Source: Pleurodeles waltl (lineage: Eukaryota > Chordata > Amphibia > Caudata > Salamandridae). Taken from it: 64,000 nucleotides of DNA. This document shows positions 22,288 to 34,384 of this stretch, in pieces; the stretch's first letter is position 1, and the number at the start of each line of letters is the position of its first letter. The DNA is taken from positions 847,925,978 to 847,989,977 of the forward strand of contig NC_090437.1 in the NCBI RefSeq assembly GCF_031143425.1, in the 5' to 3' direction. Under the pieces are notes generated by a model. It saw only the letters and a program-made list of their open reading frames with translations, did not search any database and was not told the origin of the DNA. The translations under genes and the position numbers were made by a program.

Positions 22288-23213
22288 ATTTATCCAAGAA
22301 GAGTCCACAGTTTTGCACAAAATGTCTACCTAACAGAAGTGCTTTCAACTGGTTAGTTTGTAAGTGCTACCTCTTTAGGTAAATGTCCAGTGTGCTTTCT
22401 GCACTACAGCTGTGTAATGGACCACAAGTAAATGTCTCCAGCGACCTTGTGTGCGTTTGGCATTCTGATTGTTTCTCATGCATCTTTCTCCAGAATTCTG
22501 TGATAACATGAATCCTCCTATAGAGAGGCCAACAAGACCACAAAGATGTAAATCTCCACCAAACAAGGGTCCTTCCTCTTAGCTATATGACATAAGTGCT
22601 TTATTGTTTGGTTGGGATATCCTCATATTCCTTGACATCAAGAACGACCCACCAAAATTGTTGGGAAATGCTCTGGGGGGCCCTTTGGTAAGCCATCTAT
22701 CGTCCTGGCTATATGTGGGAAAACCTTTGCATACTACTAAGGTTGACGGGGTGGGGCTAAGTAGGTGGAGCTTCATTTGCATACTCATGGCAGTTTAAAG
22801 GGAGAAGCATGTACTCTGCTCTCACCAGGAGAGGACAAAAAAAGAACATACTTATCACAGATTGTGCTCCAACAGATGAAAGATGCATTCACCTCCACAA
22901 TGGATTTCAGATAGTTTTTCAATATGGAATCGCGTAGTCAACACATTTGCATTGCCTTGGCCAAGCCCAGGAGTTAGGGTCATTTGTCCTTTCCAGAATT
23001 GGAGCTTCAACTGGGGTACCGGCTATGTTTATATTTGTAAGTGCTTCCTGTTGAGGTTTCATTTCTGAGAAATGACCATAATGGCCAGAGCGCAAACTCA
23101 CCTGCTCGTTTACCCAACGAGTCCACAGTTTTGCACAAAATGTCTATCCAAAAGGAGTACGTTCTGCTGGTTAGTTACTAAGTGCTACCTCACTGGGTAA
23201 ATGGCCAGTGTCC
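22288..23213 (+). repeat. Pair of ~105-bp direct repeats around a 716-bp core
   Basis: 22288-22392 and 23109-23213 share GAGTCCACAGTTTTGCACAA, AATGTCTA, TGGTTAGTT and AAGTGCTACCTC in the same order. Both end with GTAAATGNCCAGTGT. The core between them has no coding signal that I recognise. The layout could be a very short LTR-like (TRIM) unit or an ancient tandem duplication; the ends are not clean TG...CA. Confidence 0.5.
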
Positions 23214-23880
23214 AGGAGGGGGGCTGTGTGACCCCCTCCCTGGGCAATCTCAGCCCCGGGGACCCCATTCCCCAGGGCCCACCCTTCATTAACTGGAGGA
23301 GGGGGCTGTACGGACTACCTCCCCGGGCCAATTTCAGCCCTGGGGAACCCATCCCTCGGAGCTCTGCCATGTCTCCCAGGGCATCCAGTGTGCAAGGGGA
23401 CCGCAAGGGAACTTAAAGACCCCCACAGTCCCAGACGGCTTCCCGCCTCTTGCACACAGGGAGCTACTAAACAATCAGCTGCCTGTGTGCAAGAATAATC
23501 GTTTCATCTAATGCGGGCAGGGAAAGAGATGGAACCTCTGCTTCCAGCAAGTGAGAGCACTTTGACAGTTCTCACCCATTGGAAGCAAAGTATTTGCTCT
23601 GACTTGTCAGAGCAAACAGCTATGTTCTGGATGTGGGCACCCTGGGACAAAGCAGGAGCCGGCCCATGGGCAGTGGTCCGCTGGGCCATTATTGGCTCCA
23701 TGAGGGCGGCTGCGTGGCCCCCCAACATTTAACTTAACCAGAGGAGATGGTGTTCGCCGGGGCCGGAAGACCGTGATGGGTCCCCTTCATTATCTTTTTT
23801 CAGTTTTTCAGCCCCGGGGAGGTGGCGGTCTCCAGGGCTGTGGCGGAGGCCGTACAGGCATACTTGGTGGAATAAAGGTT
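23214..23880. repeat. GC-rich sequence related to the 16-kb tandem array
   Basis: CCCGGGGACCCCATTCCCCAG (part) at 23254 and the inverse form near 23812 resemble the 15905-17160 units. A stretch with an inverted pair around 23590-23620 (TTTGCTCTGACTTGTCAGAGCAAA, arms of ten) may belong to a further MITE. No gene. Confidence 0.45.
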
Positions 23881-23931
23881 TCAATGTAAGTTTCTGCATG
23901 GAGTGCCTGTCTTCCTTGATGTAGGAAGAAA

Positions 23932-23934
<3 letters not shown>

Positions 23935-24008
<74 letters not shown>

Positions 24009-24009
24009 T
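23935..24009. repeat. (TA)n microsatellite
   Basis: About 75 bp of TA dinucleotides with G/C interruptions at 23963 and 23982. It can extrude a hairpin. Confidence 0.95.
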
Positions 24010-26095
24010 GCTTCCTTCCTCTGTCACATTTGGGGTAGGGAGTGAAGCAGGACAAAAATGCTCATAGTGCAGAATGAAATTGATATTGACAACGGACTAA
24101 TCACCACAGGTATCTTGCTTCTTGCAGTTAAGTGGCAGGGATTTTGGAGCATACACTTAATGTATCATAGTGAACAACCATCAATATATAGCATACAAAC
24201 ATTTATGATAGTTTCCAATCTGGTAACACTGAGCAGGAGACACACATGTTATAATAACTTATTATTTCAATGAGTTAATATTCGCTGCATTTCACTAGAC
24301 CAACAAAGTTATGTGGTTTCTTGAGGTGACCACCATTTCAAACTATTTCCAGTGCATACCCAAAACATACATACTACCACCTTGAGAAAGGTCTAAGGTT
24401 AGAGCCAAGTAGGTCTAACCACACACATGGGCTGATTAATTAAAAAATAAATCACTTGAGTCAAATAATTAAAAAAATAAAAGTGAATACAAAAATTAGA
24501 AGACATTATTAACTGAGCTAATGCACTCTCATGGGTAAATATCTATAAGTCTAATTCTGAGTTGCCTCCCCTGCTCTCAAACCCGAAGACAATGGGGCAA
24601 ATAAAGTATATGCAAAGGAATGAAGTATGCAGTTAAGCCCAAGTGGGCCATAAGTAGATCCTCTATTGATTGTGTCAGATGTATAAATCAATACAAATAA
24701 AAATGAATTATAATATACATCATATTAACAATGAAAATTGACTAATCCACACAAGTATCTCATTTCTTGCTATAAAGTAGTGGTAATTTTGGAGATTATA
24801 CTTAATATATCACATGAATAGTTCCTCCATTGCTCATGTCAAATGTGAAAATAAATACAGATAAAAAGAAATTATAATAATGACATCAATAAACTGGCAA
24901 TCTAGCCCAAGTGGGCAAACATCTTACCTTCCATATGAAGGCCATTTTGCCACCCAATTAGTGCATATCAAAATAGTGAAAGAGCAATGTGCGCAGCTGG
25001 CTTATCACAGTATTGATCAATGCGATACCTGAGTGAAATAAACAAAAAAAGTGATTAATAAAAAAATATTAAAATCATTACTACACTCTTCTTAAGTCAG
25101 AAGAAAGGAAAGAGCAACATTCATAATGCCAAACATGTTATTCGCCCAAATGAACTGCTAATTATTCACTGAAGTTGAGACCCTTAGGAGCCACTGTGTC
25201 AAAGTTTGTTATAGACCTATATTATTGCATGTGCAGCTTCCGCTCCCTGTTGCCACCCTTTCAGGTTCAATTGCATCAATCACCACAAATCTCAAGATTT
25301 TTTCATTCTGGAAGTGAGCCTCAGCAAAATGTTTTGCTACTGAGTATTGTTTGTTATTATGGCATATCCCTTACATGTGCTCCAGGATACGCTTTTTGGC
25401 CTTTTGTATTGTACTGTTCACATTCAATTTGCCACAAGGACACAACAAACAGTATACACAATATTACATATCACATGTCAATACTTTCCTGATTGTGTAA
25501 TGTCTAAACGTATTGAGAATCAGGAGTTTGGAGCAGTTGGAGCTATAGCTGCAAGCCTTCCAATTCATACAGCAGTAGTTTCCACGCCCCTGCTGCTTGA
25601 GGCTACCCTTGTTGTTTTGTGTGACCAAGTTGTGACTGAGACTGTCCTTAAGTGTGCAGCTCTTCCTGAACATAACTTGAGGGTATTCATTTTTTATTGT
25701 TTGCATCTGAACAAATTGTTGAAACAACAAGACATAGTTCAGTTACATAGGTAGTGTAACATACAGAAAGCTGAGTGTCATTCTAGGATGCAAAGCATGC
25801 TTGACATAATAGGGGAGTACTGATGGTAATGAGCCATTCATCAGCATATAAGTGTCAGTTAGACTGAATGCTTCCGCATAGGAGAAAAGATTAAATATGA
25901 GCATAGCAGCCCTCCAAGAGGACAAGCAACATATTTATCAGGGAGAGGACAAACAATTATAATTTTGAATAATACAACAATTAAAGAAAGAAAATCCGAG
26001 CCTGTCCCCCACACCCATCAAATATGTTCAGCAGGGCACATGGGTTCACTTACAGGTTTTGGGTCCTGGAACAGCGTGAAGGGGCTAGATGCCCC
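24010..26095. other. No gene recognised
   Basis: Two kilobases of AT-rich sequence. The longest frame (25347-25754, 135 residues, +) has no motif, no recognisable family pattern and no supporting splice or codon signal. I do not call it a gene. Confidence 0.5.
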
Positions 26096-26099
26096 TTAG

Positions 26100-26600
26100 G
26101 TGTCATACAATTAAGTGGGGGTATGACTATCAGCTGTTCCATCCCCAATTTCAGTGGGTCGTCTGGAGCCTTGGTGTAGTGTGGCAGCCTGAAAGTCAGA
26201 AAGTATAGTGTCACAATTGGTGGAAATGGGGTATTTGTGCAGCCTTAAGTTGTCTACCCTATGCAATACTACAGTTTCTACTTGGGCCCATGCATGGCGG
26301 ATTGCATTCAGGCTGCTTAAGCTGGGCCTCACGTGATTTCCACCACTGAGTAATGAGGCGTTTGGCCATCAGCAATCCCAGGTCAAGGAAATGAGAGGTG
26401 ACCCTGCATTTCTTGTCACAGTAGTAGAGACGTAAGAGGCATATTTCATGTGAAACGGGATTACATCAACCAGGTGACAGTGAGGACAAGCAACGAGTCT
26501 GTGGTAGAAATGTAACCTGAGGGCATTCATGTAGATACTTGCAAAGTATGTCATCTGTTCTTGTAGGAGGCTGTCCCTCTATGTAGTGTGCACAGCTAGG
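26100..26600 (-). pseudogene. L1-like LINE fragment, ORF2 C-terminus
   Basis: On the minus strand one frame reads CPHCHLVDVIPFHM, the C-x2-C...H pattern near the end of L1-type ORF2 proteins. The next frame (26332-26111) follows after a stop. No RT motif was found upstream within the window, so this is a 5'-truncated and decayed 3' end. The match is to a short pattern only. Confidence 0.4.
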
Positions 26601-26879
26601 CACACTGTGGAGGGGGTCCACAGGTTTACAGGGGTAAAAACTAGATCACCTAGTGCTCTAATTTTTAAGATATCTAGGTTGAGCAGTTAGGCCAATCTTG
26701 GAGAGGTGCAAAGCATGTGTTGTACTCACAGTATCAATCTTGCAACTCACACACTCAAAGGAATACCTTGAGACCAATTTCTAAAAATACTTCTGATTTT
26801 TATGTAATTTGTAAGACCAATATTATCAACATTGGTTAAGTACTTTTTGAGAGATGATTTTTTGATGTTTAATAAAAAT

Positions 26880-27867
26880 AGCCTTTTTGTGCTTAATTTT
26901 GCACCATAGCAATCAATGGAAAGTCACAATTAAAAATACATATAAAATCGTACATTTGGTTTACCAAGTTCTTCTTTTGGAGGTTGGTCGAGATTGTCGG
27001 TGGGCACACTGTGCCAGCTGGAGAAGTTTGGGCACCTCCTGCTTCGGTGGGAGCAACGATGAAAGATATCTGGAGTTGGTGCAGGGCCTTTGCGGGGGAC
27101 CACTTGGAAAAGAACTGCACAGGTAAGTTTAGGCATGGTTTCTAGGGTTCCCCTTGGAGTGTCAAGGTCACAATGGGTGGGGGACCCGGCAGGACACAGG
27201 GTAGCGGGGTGCCGAGCAAATCAGTGAGGCAGGAGCTGTGCGCAAGGATGCCCTTTGGAGCTGGAGGTAAGTTGGTTCAAGGGTTGTTTGCAGGACAACA
27301 GGGGCACTCTGTTGGGAGGTCTGGGGTGTTTTTGAGGTTGCTCAACTGGGGCTTCCTCCTGGAATTTTTTCAGCTCAGGGTGGACTGGTTTTCATGGTGT
27401 CTGATGTTAGGTAACCAATACCCAATACCATTGGTACGGTTTGACCCCTGGAAGGTACAGTGCTACCAAACTTGGAACACTTGCAGGGTTTCTCTTTGCA
27501 GTCATTGGTGTGTCATTTGGTCCAGCTGCTACTTCCGGTTCAGGAGATAGTAGCTGGTCAGCAAAGTTACCCTCACTGGTTTACTGGTTTCTTGTTTTTG
27601 CACAGTGGTACCTGTACTCTGGAGGGAGTTCTTGGGTGATCTTCAAAGCCTGGAGGTCCTCTTGAGTTCTTTAAAGTTTTTTCCAGTTGTCTAGCAGCTC
27701 CTCAGTGGTGATTGTCGGGTCCTGGGTGCAGCAGGCAGGGTTTGGTCCCTTTTCTTTATTGCAGCAGGTCCACAGTTCTTGTGCCTTGGATCTTCTTGGT
27801 GCTGGTCTTCTTTAGCCCGTCCAATCTGATTACCTGGCCTAGGGAGGCCCACTAAATACTGAATTAA
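26880..27867. repeat. Dispersed salamander-type repeat, left part
   Basis: The phrases AGGTAAGTTTAGGCATGG, GGGTTTGGTCCCTTTTC and GCAGGTCCACAGTTCTTG match a common urodele dispersed repeat as I remember it. The repeat continues past the MITE inserted at 27868. Assignment is from memory, not from a search. Confidence 0.4.
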
Positions 27868-28513
27868 GGGCCAGATGTAGGTAGCCGTTTGCATGGTGCA
27901 AACTGTGAAAATCGCAGTTTGCGCCATGCAAACAGCCTAACCCGATGCTCATTCCCAAATTGCGAGTCGGTACCGACTTGCAATTTGGGAATGCGACTCG
28001 CAAATAGGAAGGGGTGTTCCCTTCCTATTTGCGACTCGCATCACAATTCAGAATTGCTTTGTGACTGCGAATGCGGTCGCAAAGCAACTCGCAGTTACCA
28101 CCAGTGTCACACTGGTGGTAACTCATTCGCAAAAGGGAAGGGGTCCCCATGGGACCCCTTCCCCTTTGTGAATGTCGACAAAAATATTTTTTTCATTTTG
28201 CAACTCGTTTTCCTTTAAGGAAAACGGGCTGCAAAATGAAAAAAAAAACTGCTTTATTTAAAAAGCAGTCACAGACATGGATGTCTGCTGACTTCAGCAG
28301 GCCACCATCCCTGTGAGTGCAGGGACTCGCTATGGGGTTGCAAAATGCGACCCACCTCATGAATATTGATGAGGTGGGTCTTGGCGACCCCATAGCGAGT
28401 CGCATACGGTGTCTGAGACACCGTTCTGCATCCGAGATTGCGACTCGGAAATTGCGAGTCGGACAGACCCGCAATTTCCGAGCCGCAATCTCAGACCTAC
28501 CTACATCTGGCCC
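27868..28513. mobile_element. 646-bp MITE built of serial hairpins
   Basis: Ends are GGGCCAGATGTAGGTAG and its inverse. Flanks are TAA (27865-27867) and TTA (28514-28516), so the 3-bp TSD agrees at two of three bases. Consecutive palindromes include CCCAAATTGCGAGTCGG with its inverse (from 27954), GACTCGCAAATAGGAAGGG (from 28001), TTACCACCAGTGTCACACTG (28094), TGCAACTCGTTTTCC (28198) and GACCCACCTCATGAATATTG (28350). GCGACTCGCA words recur in it. No coding capacity. Confidence 0.8.
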
Positions 28514-28516
28514 TTA

Positions 28517-29314
28517 GTGGGTATTTTAGGGGGAACCTGGTAGTGACTAATGGGACACCTACCTTTGGGTGGTTACACCCACTACAGTGACCACTTCCTG
28601 TGGGAAGGGTCACTTCCCTCTCCGTAATTGACTATTTCCTTCCATGTGAGATGGAGGAAAATGAAATGGAGCGACCACCTCACAGGCAACACATTAGGGG
28701 TGGTGCATGCTAAGGTGGGGCCAATCCTCCTACTCTTTGTGTGCAAAGGGGGTGGCCATCTACTGCTAGCAACAAACCTGGTGTTCGAGTTTCAAAGGTG
28801 GTAAGCCCTTTGAAGCTCGCTACCAGGGCAGTGCATATTCCTGAGGGAGGGGGTGTTAGCACCTCCACCCAGGAAGGGTATTGTTCTACAAACCAGAGAG
28901 ACAGATCTCTCCCCCACGATTTGCAGATTAGGTGTCTGGAGGTGGCACGGTGGATAGGATCAGTCAGCAAGCATGACAGGGTAGTTAGCTTTTGCAGGGG
29001 GCACTTCTAAGGTGACCCCTGGGTACATTTAGGGATAAAACCAATACTGATACCAGTTTGGATTTATCATTCTGAGTTGTTCGATACCAAACAAGGAAGG
29101 GTTCAGAGTGGCCATCATGTAGCTGGGAAACTCGTGTTGACTAGTATCCAGCACATGGATTAAAATGGCTGCTCTGTTCACTCACTATGTCCCAGGTTTG
29201 GCATGGCCACACTGGGGGGCATATTGGCCATGCAGCTATGCCCTCACAAATAAAATGGTGCACCCTACCTTAGGACCGGAAGGCCTGCCAGAGGGGTGCC
29301 TTATCCATAGTGTA
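28517..29314. repeat. Dispersed repeat, right part; no gene
   Basis: The sequence continues the repeat interrupted at 27868 and then, near 29215-29310, a block (CACCCTACCTTAGGACCGGA, GCCTGCCAGAGGGGTG) that I recognise as widespread in newt sequence. Frames here are short and without motifs. Confidence 0.4.
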
Positions 29315-30100
29315 TGCAAAGAGTCAAAAGAATCTCTGGAATGCACTTCTTAGTCTAAAGAAGACATTTATTAAATCACTCTGCAAGGCTCGTAAAGGAA
29401 GGTCAGTGCATCGAAAGTGCACCTTTAAAATGTGTGCAACAATAAAGTGAGAACATGTACAAAGAATCTTCGATCTATAAACAGCAAATATATACATGCA
29501 AAGATCGAGATACCTATATTTATGTGTATATATATATATATATATATATACACAATGCAAAGCAAATAATTAGTAAAAGTTCATCACCATGGGGCCCGGC
29601 TGCTTCTTCATCTTTCTCTCAGTAGCTTCAAGCCGTAGACTCCAAGATTGGCTGTGGAAGAGAAAGAAAGATCTACCCTGCTGGGATGTCAGGCATTTGA
29701 CGTCACAATCCTGACCGATGTCTCTGAATCTCCCACTGTCAATCCTCGGTCTCTTATATAACTTAAACAACCAGAGAAGAGATTTCTAGAACCCCCCCCC
29801 CACACACTCCCTATTATTCAAAGCTACTTCAGGTCAGATTTGAAAGGAATATGTTGAAACTGGCCAGGTTCCCAAGGTGTCCCTCCCAAAACTAAACCTT
29901 TCCTTGCCTTACCATAAACATCATCCTGATACATCCTTATCTTACTGACTGACTGACTCGTCCACGTTATGTCCTAGCCCTTGGTGAGAAAGAACACACA
30001 GACACGTAGAGTAAAAACGTGAACGAGAAAACACGTTGCATAATATGTTGTGTACGGAAAAATACTTGCATCTTTAACGTGGCGGTGAAGCTAAGGCTAA
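29315..30100 (-). repeat. Candidate solo LTR (minus strand), right edge uncertain
   Basis: Read on the minus strand there is TTATATAA (complement of 29754-29761), then about 385 bp later an AATAAA signal (complement of 29367-29372), then a short end at TGCATA. Such spacing fits U3-R-U5 of an LTR. It interrupts the dispersed repeat at 29310. A (TA)n run lies inside at 29526-29551 and a C10 run near 29793. I could not fix a target duplication. Confidence 0.4.
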
Positions 30101-30950
30101 GCTGAATACAAAATGGAGTCTGTAATTTGTTGATGGTGGACAGCTAAACCAAGTGCAAAGTGGTGCGACATGGAGTCAGTGGTCAAAACACAAATATCAC
30201 TACACTGGTGGATAGGGCACACAGACAGTGTGTCATGTTGAGTTTGTGTTTTAGGTTTGCACCAAGGCACCCAGCCTACAATGGCAGTGCTGGATGCATC
30301 TGGATGCATTGCCCTGGAGGGAGGCACAATCAGTGCTGCTGCCCTTGGGAGCTTACCCTTAGTACCCCATGCCCTGGATACCTCAGTACCTTTTATTAGG
30401 GACTTATAGTGGTAGCTAAAGGGGTATACAATTGTGTCATTGCATCACAACAGTTTTAGGGGAAGAGCTCTGGTCCAGAGAACCTGGTTAGCAGGGGCCC
30501 TGGGCACTACAATGTCTAGGATACATCATACATCAGGCAAAAGGTGGGGAGCAACCATGTCAAAAAGAAGCCTTTTCTCACACTTCTGAGGATATGTCAA
30601 TATTTCTTGAGTAACATCTTGATGTCAGAAGCTCGCTTAGAGTAAGTGGTGGTTAATCACACATTAGCTGGTCGCTATTCACACTTCTCCATGGAATGTA
30701 GGAGTTGAGTCTGTGGCACTTGATTTAGCCTTTTATTTGCCTGATTGATAACTTTTTGGATGTAACCTCTTTCAATGAAACTGCATCTCATGACCACTCT
30801 TTCTCTTTCGAAGTCTCTACTAGTGCTGCAGTTTCACTTAGTCTCTTAAAGCTCCCTACAGAGGATGCTATAAATCAAATTACCAGGGTGCCCTCCACTG
30901 GCAAATAATAGACGGTTTCCTACTGTTCCCTCATGGAGCAACTTTGGATG
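30101..30950. repeat. Dispersed repeat tail and unassigned sequence
   Basis: 30270-30560 (CACCCAGCCTACAATGGCAG, ACTTATAGTGGTAGCTAAAG) again looks like common newt dispersed sequence. The rest is unassigned and may belong to the Penelope-like relic that follows on the minus strand. Confidence 0.35.
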
Positions 30951-30960
30951 TAATTTGTTT

Positions 30961-31330
30961 TCATTTCCTGAGACCTTCCCTCCAGTCTACTCGCATTTCA
31001 CCATACCTTCTGTTTGGTGCTACTATCTCTGTTTTGCTGAATGGATTATAAAAAGACTGGCCATTCAGTTGCCTCTCATCCTCAGCTAGATAGTCAAATT
31101 TAGTTAGTACCATCACATTGCCGCCTTTGTCAGATTGGCCTGTGACAATATTAGGTCAGATATGACAGTCTCTAGAGCTTCATTCTGTTTAGGGCTCAAG
31201 TTATTCCTAACCTTGTGCATATGTTTGTATCTGAAATTTTTCAGTTCCTTGATACTCCCTTGTTGGTGGGACGGGCAGAAATATGGCTTCAGATGCTTAG
31301 TAGTTTGATGAATGGTGTTGGTTTATTGGG
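30961..31330 (-). pseudogene. Penelope-like element fragment, start of the RT region
   Basis: On the minus strand one frame reads NLSPKQNEALETVISDL. After a one-base frame change comes SDKGGNVMVLTKFDYLAED followed by ERQLNGQSFYNP. The order L-S-x3-E-x-AL, then DKGGNV, Y, and RQL-x4-Y is the pattern before the RT fingers of Penelope-like retroelements. A TGA at 30961-30963 ends the readable part. The YADD and GIY-YIG parts are not seen downstream. Confidence 0.6.
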
Positions 31331-31439
31331 TATTTAGCCAATACAGAAGGCCGAAATATGGATCACTCAAGCTGAGGATGCCTAATTGCAAATATGGTAC
31401 TTAGATGAGAAGGGTGAGAGTGATGTTTTTCTTTTTGTC

Positions 31440-33170
31440 TTGACAGGCAAAGAAATTAATATTTCTTTCTATTTTTTTCTCCCTCAGGTTAACAGGACAA
31501 AGGAGAGCCTCCTCCTGAGCCCTCAGGGAAAACAACAGAGAGAGAAAACAGCGTAGGAAATATATTATTTCCCCACACTAACTCCTGTCACCATTTCACT
31601 TGTGATGCATGATAGTAACTCTTCTCTATTTTGCTTTCGCCTGCAAGATGTCGTGCAAAGGAAAAAGTTACCTGGTCCTTTATGGAGGCTCCTGTGGTAA
31701 GTTTATACAACAGATAAGAAACCACACTGGTCAAACGTTTTGCGATAACTGGCCCTTTAGTGCAACCATTTCAGTGTTATTAGTGGAGAGGTTTGTTTAC
31801 AGTGAGGACACTGTTATCTTCTCTCTGGGTGCCTCTGTGCATGCATTCCCCTTATCTCATAGAGTCTTCCCCATTTTGAGCCATACACTCACCGCCTGAG
31901 CCACAGCCCTCCAGGACTGTGGCGAGTTAAAGCAATGTCTCTTGAGGAGCCTCTGCATCAAACAAGACTTCGGCTACCCTGTTCGGCTCCTCAAGGTCTC
32001 TAGTTCCCCATCCTCTCGCCTCACACTGTCAGTCTCAATCTTTCTTGTTTCTGCTTTTGATTCTCAAAGTTCGAGTTGACTTTTTTCATTCATTTTCTGG
32101 CTCCACCGTTGTTACCTCCACCTCACTCTCTCCTCCATCTGCGATCTCCTTCTCAGTTTCTGTCTCTCCTCGTTCTACCCATTCAGTTGGAACTGCCCCT
32201 CTCTCTCTACTGAGGAAAGTCTGCTGATACTTTCATGTGTTTTCAAGTCCCCTCCCACCAATGATGTGTTGTGCTTTCAGTTCCTAGGTCTTGTCACCGC
32301 TCTGGAGGGCTTCGTACCCATAGCAGGTAAGGAGACCAATCGGCAGGAGACCCTTTCACATCCCTTCTCAAATACATCCACAGCATCACAATGTATCTTC
32401 GGTGCAAAATTAGATTTGGGCTTGAAGGAACTCTGGCAACTCAGGACTGCATCAATGTCAAGCATGACAAGGTTCAAATAGGGGTCATCATTACATTCCT
32501 GGACATCATCCAGCAATGATAATACATGCAAAGTATCAATATCCTCAATGCATAATTAACTCAAAGCAGGAGAAGTGCTAACATCCCTGGTAACACCCCT
32601 GGTTCCCCTGGGTTTCATATGGAGCTATTTCTTCAGCTTTAGTTTGTGTGTGAAACAAAACAGAACAGGAGAATTCTGGTTTGTACATAGTCTAGATTGG
32701 ATGAGGAACAAAATGAGAGATCTAATGAGTTCAATCTCCTCATTGCACAGTAGATGTTTGGATAAATTGACTGCAGTCATGATGTTTGCTATCTGCATCT
32801 TGTCATCATTCACATGGGCACTGCATTTTCTACTCCTCAGTCTTGTCTTGGCCTGTTTGTTCCTCTAAAGCCTCTGCTCTGCCCCTCCAGAACTTTTGTT
32901 GTGGTGTCTGCTCTGTCCATCCCTGGTTTAGCAATTTGAATTTGTTGTGTCTGAAATGTCACATATATTACTATCATAGACAGTACTCTCTTCCGGTTAC
33001 AAGGTCAAATGTTGGTCACCTCTGTTCATAGGTCACTGATTGTTGGCTTGAGATTCATCGAACATATGGTTGTATTTCTTGAGGAACGTTTGAGGTCTAC
33101 CTGATTGGTGATCCTTAATTCCCCTGATAAAAACCTGGATAATTTATGTGTCACTCTAACCCTGAAAATG
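31440..33170. other. No gene recognised
   Basis: Several frames of 60-97 residues occur on both strands. None shows a family pattern. 32277-32531 on the minus strand has a LVMLDID stretch that faintly recalls an RT palm but lies on the wrong side of the Penelope piece. I treat it as chance. Confidence 0.45.
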
Positions 33171-34005
33171 TTTTGTTTTGACTTATACTGGTTACTCCTT
33201 TGTGTCTGAACAAAGCTAAACTTCTCTGAAGAGCTATAATAATAGTGATACACACATCCGGATTTCAATTTGCTCTTTCCAGATTGGCTTGGATGATATT
33301 TTACCAATCCAAAGCTATAACACTGTGCTTGGAATAGTGAAAGCCTTCTGTGATTTTACAGCTCAGCAAGGATGGCAGTGTGCCAAATCTATGCTTAACG
33401 ATTTTGCTGTACAAATGGCAAAAAAACTTTGGGGCCATTTAGAGGATGGTGGTCATGAGACTGCCAGCCTCACGGTGGCGGTCAGACCGCCTCACTCCAA
33501 GCGGTTCAAGCATCGCATTACAATCCTGGTGGTTGGACTGTCAGGGGACCAACATCCCCATCAGGAACATGGTTCCCGGCGGGCTGACGGTGGTCTGAGT
33601 TATGTTCAGCCACAGGGGTGCTGCACTCCGCGCCACTGTGCTGATTACAATCAAATTTCTATCAGCCCCTTATGGCCGGGACCCCACCATGAAAAGGCTG
33701 GTGGATAACCAGTGCAGAGGCCCCTCCTGCCCAGCACCGTAAAAGGGTTTTGTTTTGACTTATACTGGGTACTCCCCTATTTCTGGATAAAGCTAAACCT
33801 CTCAGAAAAGCTATAATGATAGCTATACATGTGCCTGCGGTTGCTTTTCTCATTTTAGGTTGGCTTGGATGGTGTTTTACCAATCCAAAGGTGTAACACT
33901 GTGTCTGGAGTGATGAAAGCCTTTTGTCATTTTACAGCTGGGTGAGGGTGGCCCTGTGCCAATCCTATGCTTATGGATTTTGCTGTATGAATGGCAAAAG
34001 CCTTT
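33171..34005 (+). repeat. Direct duplication, ~265-bp units 576 bp apart
   Basis: 33171-33435 and 33748-34005 share GTTTTGTTTTGACTTATACT, AAGCTATAATNATAG, TTGGCTTGGATG, TTTTACCAATCCAAAG and GTGAAAGCCTT or variants in order. A third, short piece follows the MITE at 34168-34230. Between the units (33440-33745) lies GC-rich sequence with GGCGGTCAGACCGCC that resembles the MITE at 36199 but lacks its ends. Confidence 0.65.
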
Positions 34006-34160
34006 GGACCAGATTTAGAATTTGGCAGACGGGTTACTTTGTCACAACAGTGACAGATATCCTGTCCGCCAAAATATAAATCCCTCAGGATATAATGGAT
34101 TTATATTTCGGAGGATGGGATATCCGTCACCTTTGTGACGCCAAACTCTAAATCAGGCCC
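34006..34160. mobile_element. 155-bp foldback MITE
   Basis: GGACCAGATTTAGAATTTGG at the left mirrors the right end, whose complement begins GGGCCTGATTTAGAGTTTGG. Flanks are TTT and ATT, so the TSD matches at two of three bases. The centre carries ATATAAATCCNTC and its inverse. Family of 9578, 41805 and 42717. Confidence 0.75.
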
Positions 34161-34353
34161 ATTATCCCTTTCTAGCTTGACATGGATGTCACTGTGCTAA
34201 TTCTATGCTTAAAAACTTTGCTAGAAAAACAGACATTTTAGGTGAGCAAATCTAGAGTGTTGCTGGTGTTGCAGGTGCTTCTCATTGGAGCTGCTCTCCA
34301 CTTAAATTTGGGAACTACACAGAATTCTTTCTTCATTTTTGCTTAATTTATGC

Positions 34354-34384
<31 letters not shown>

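Noticed and set aside
24010..26095. Host gene exon in the 135-residue frame at 25347
   Set aside because: No recognisable domain and no convincing splice signals or codon bias.
32277..32531. RT-like palm of the Penelope element
   Set aside because: Only LVMLDID fits, and its position is on the N-terminal side of the recognised fragment.
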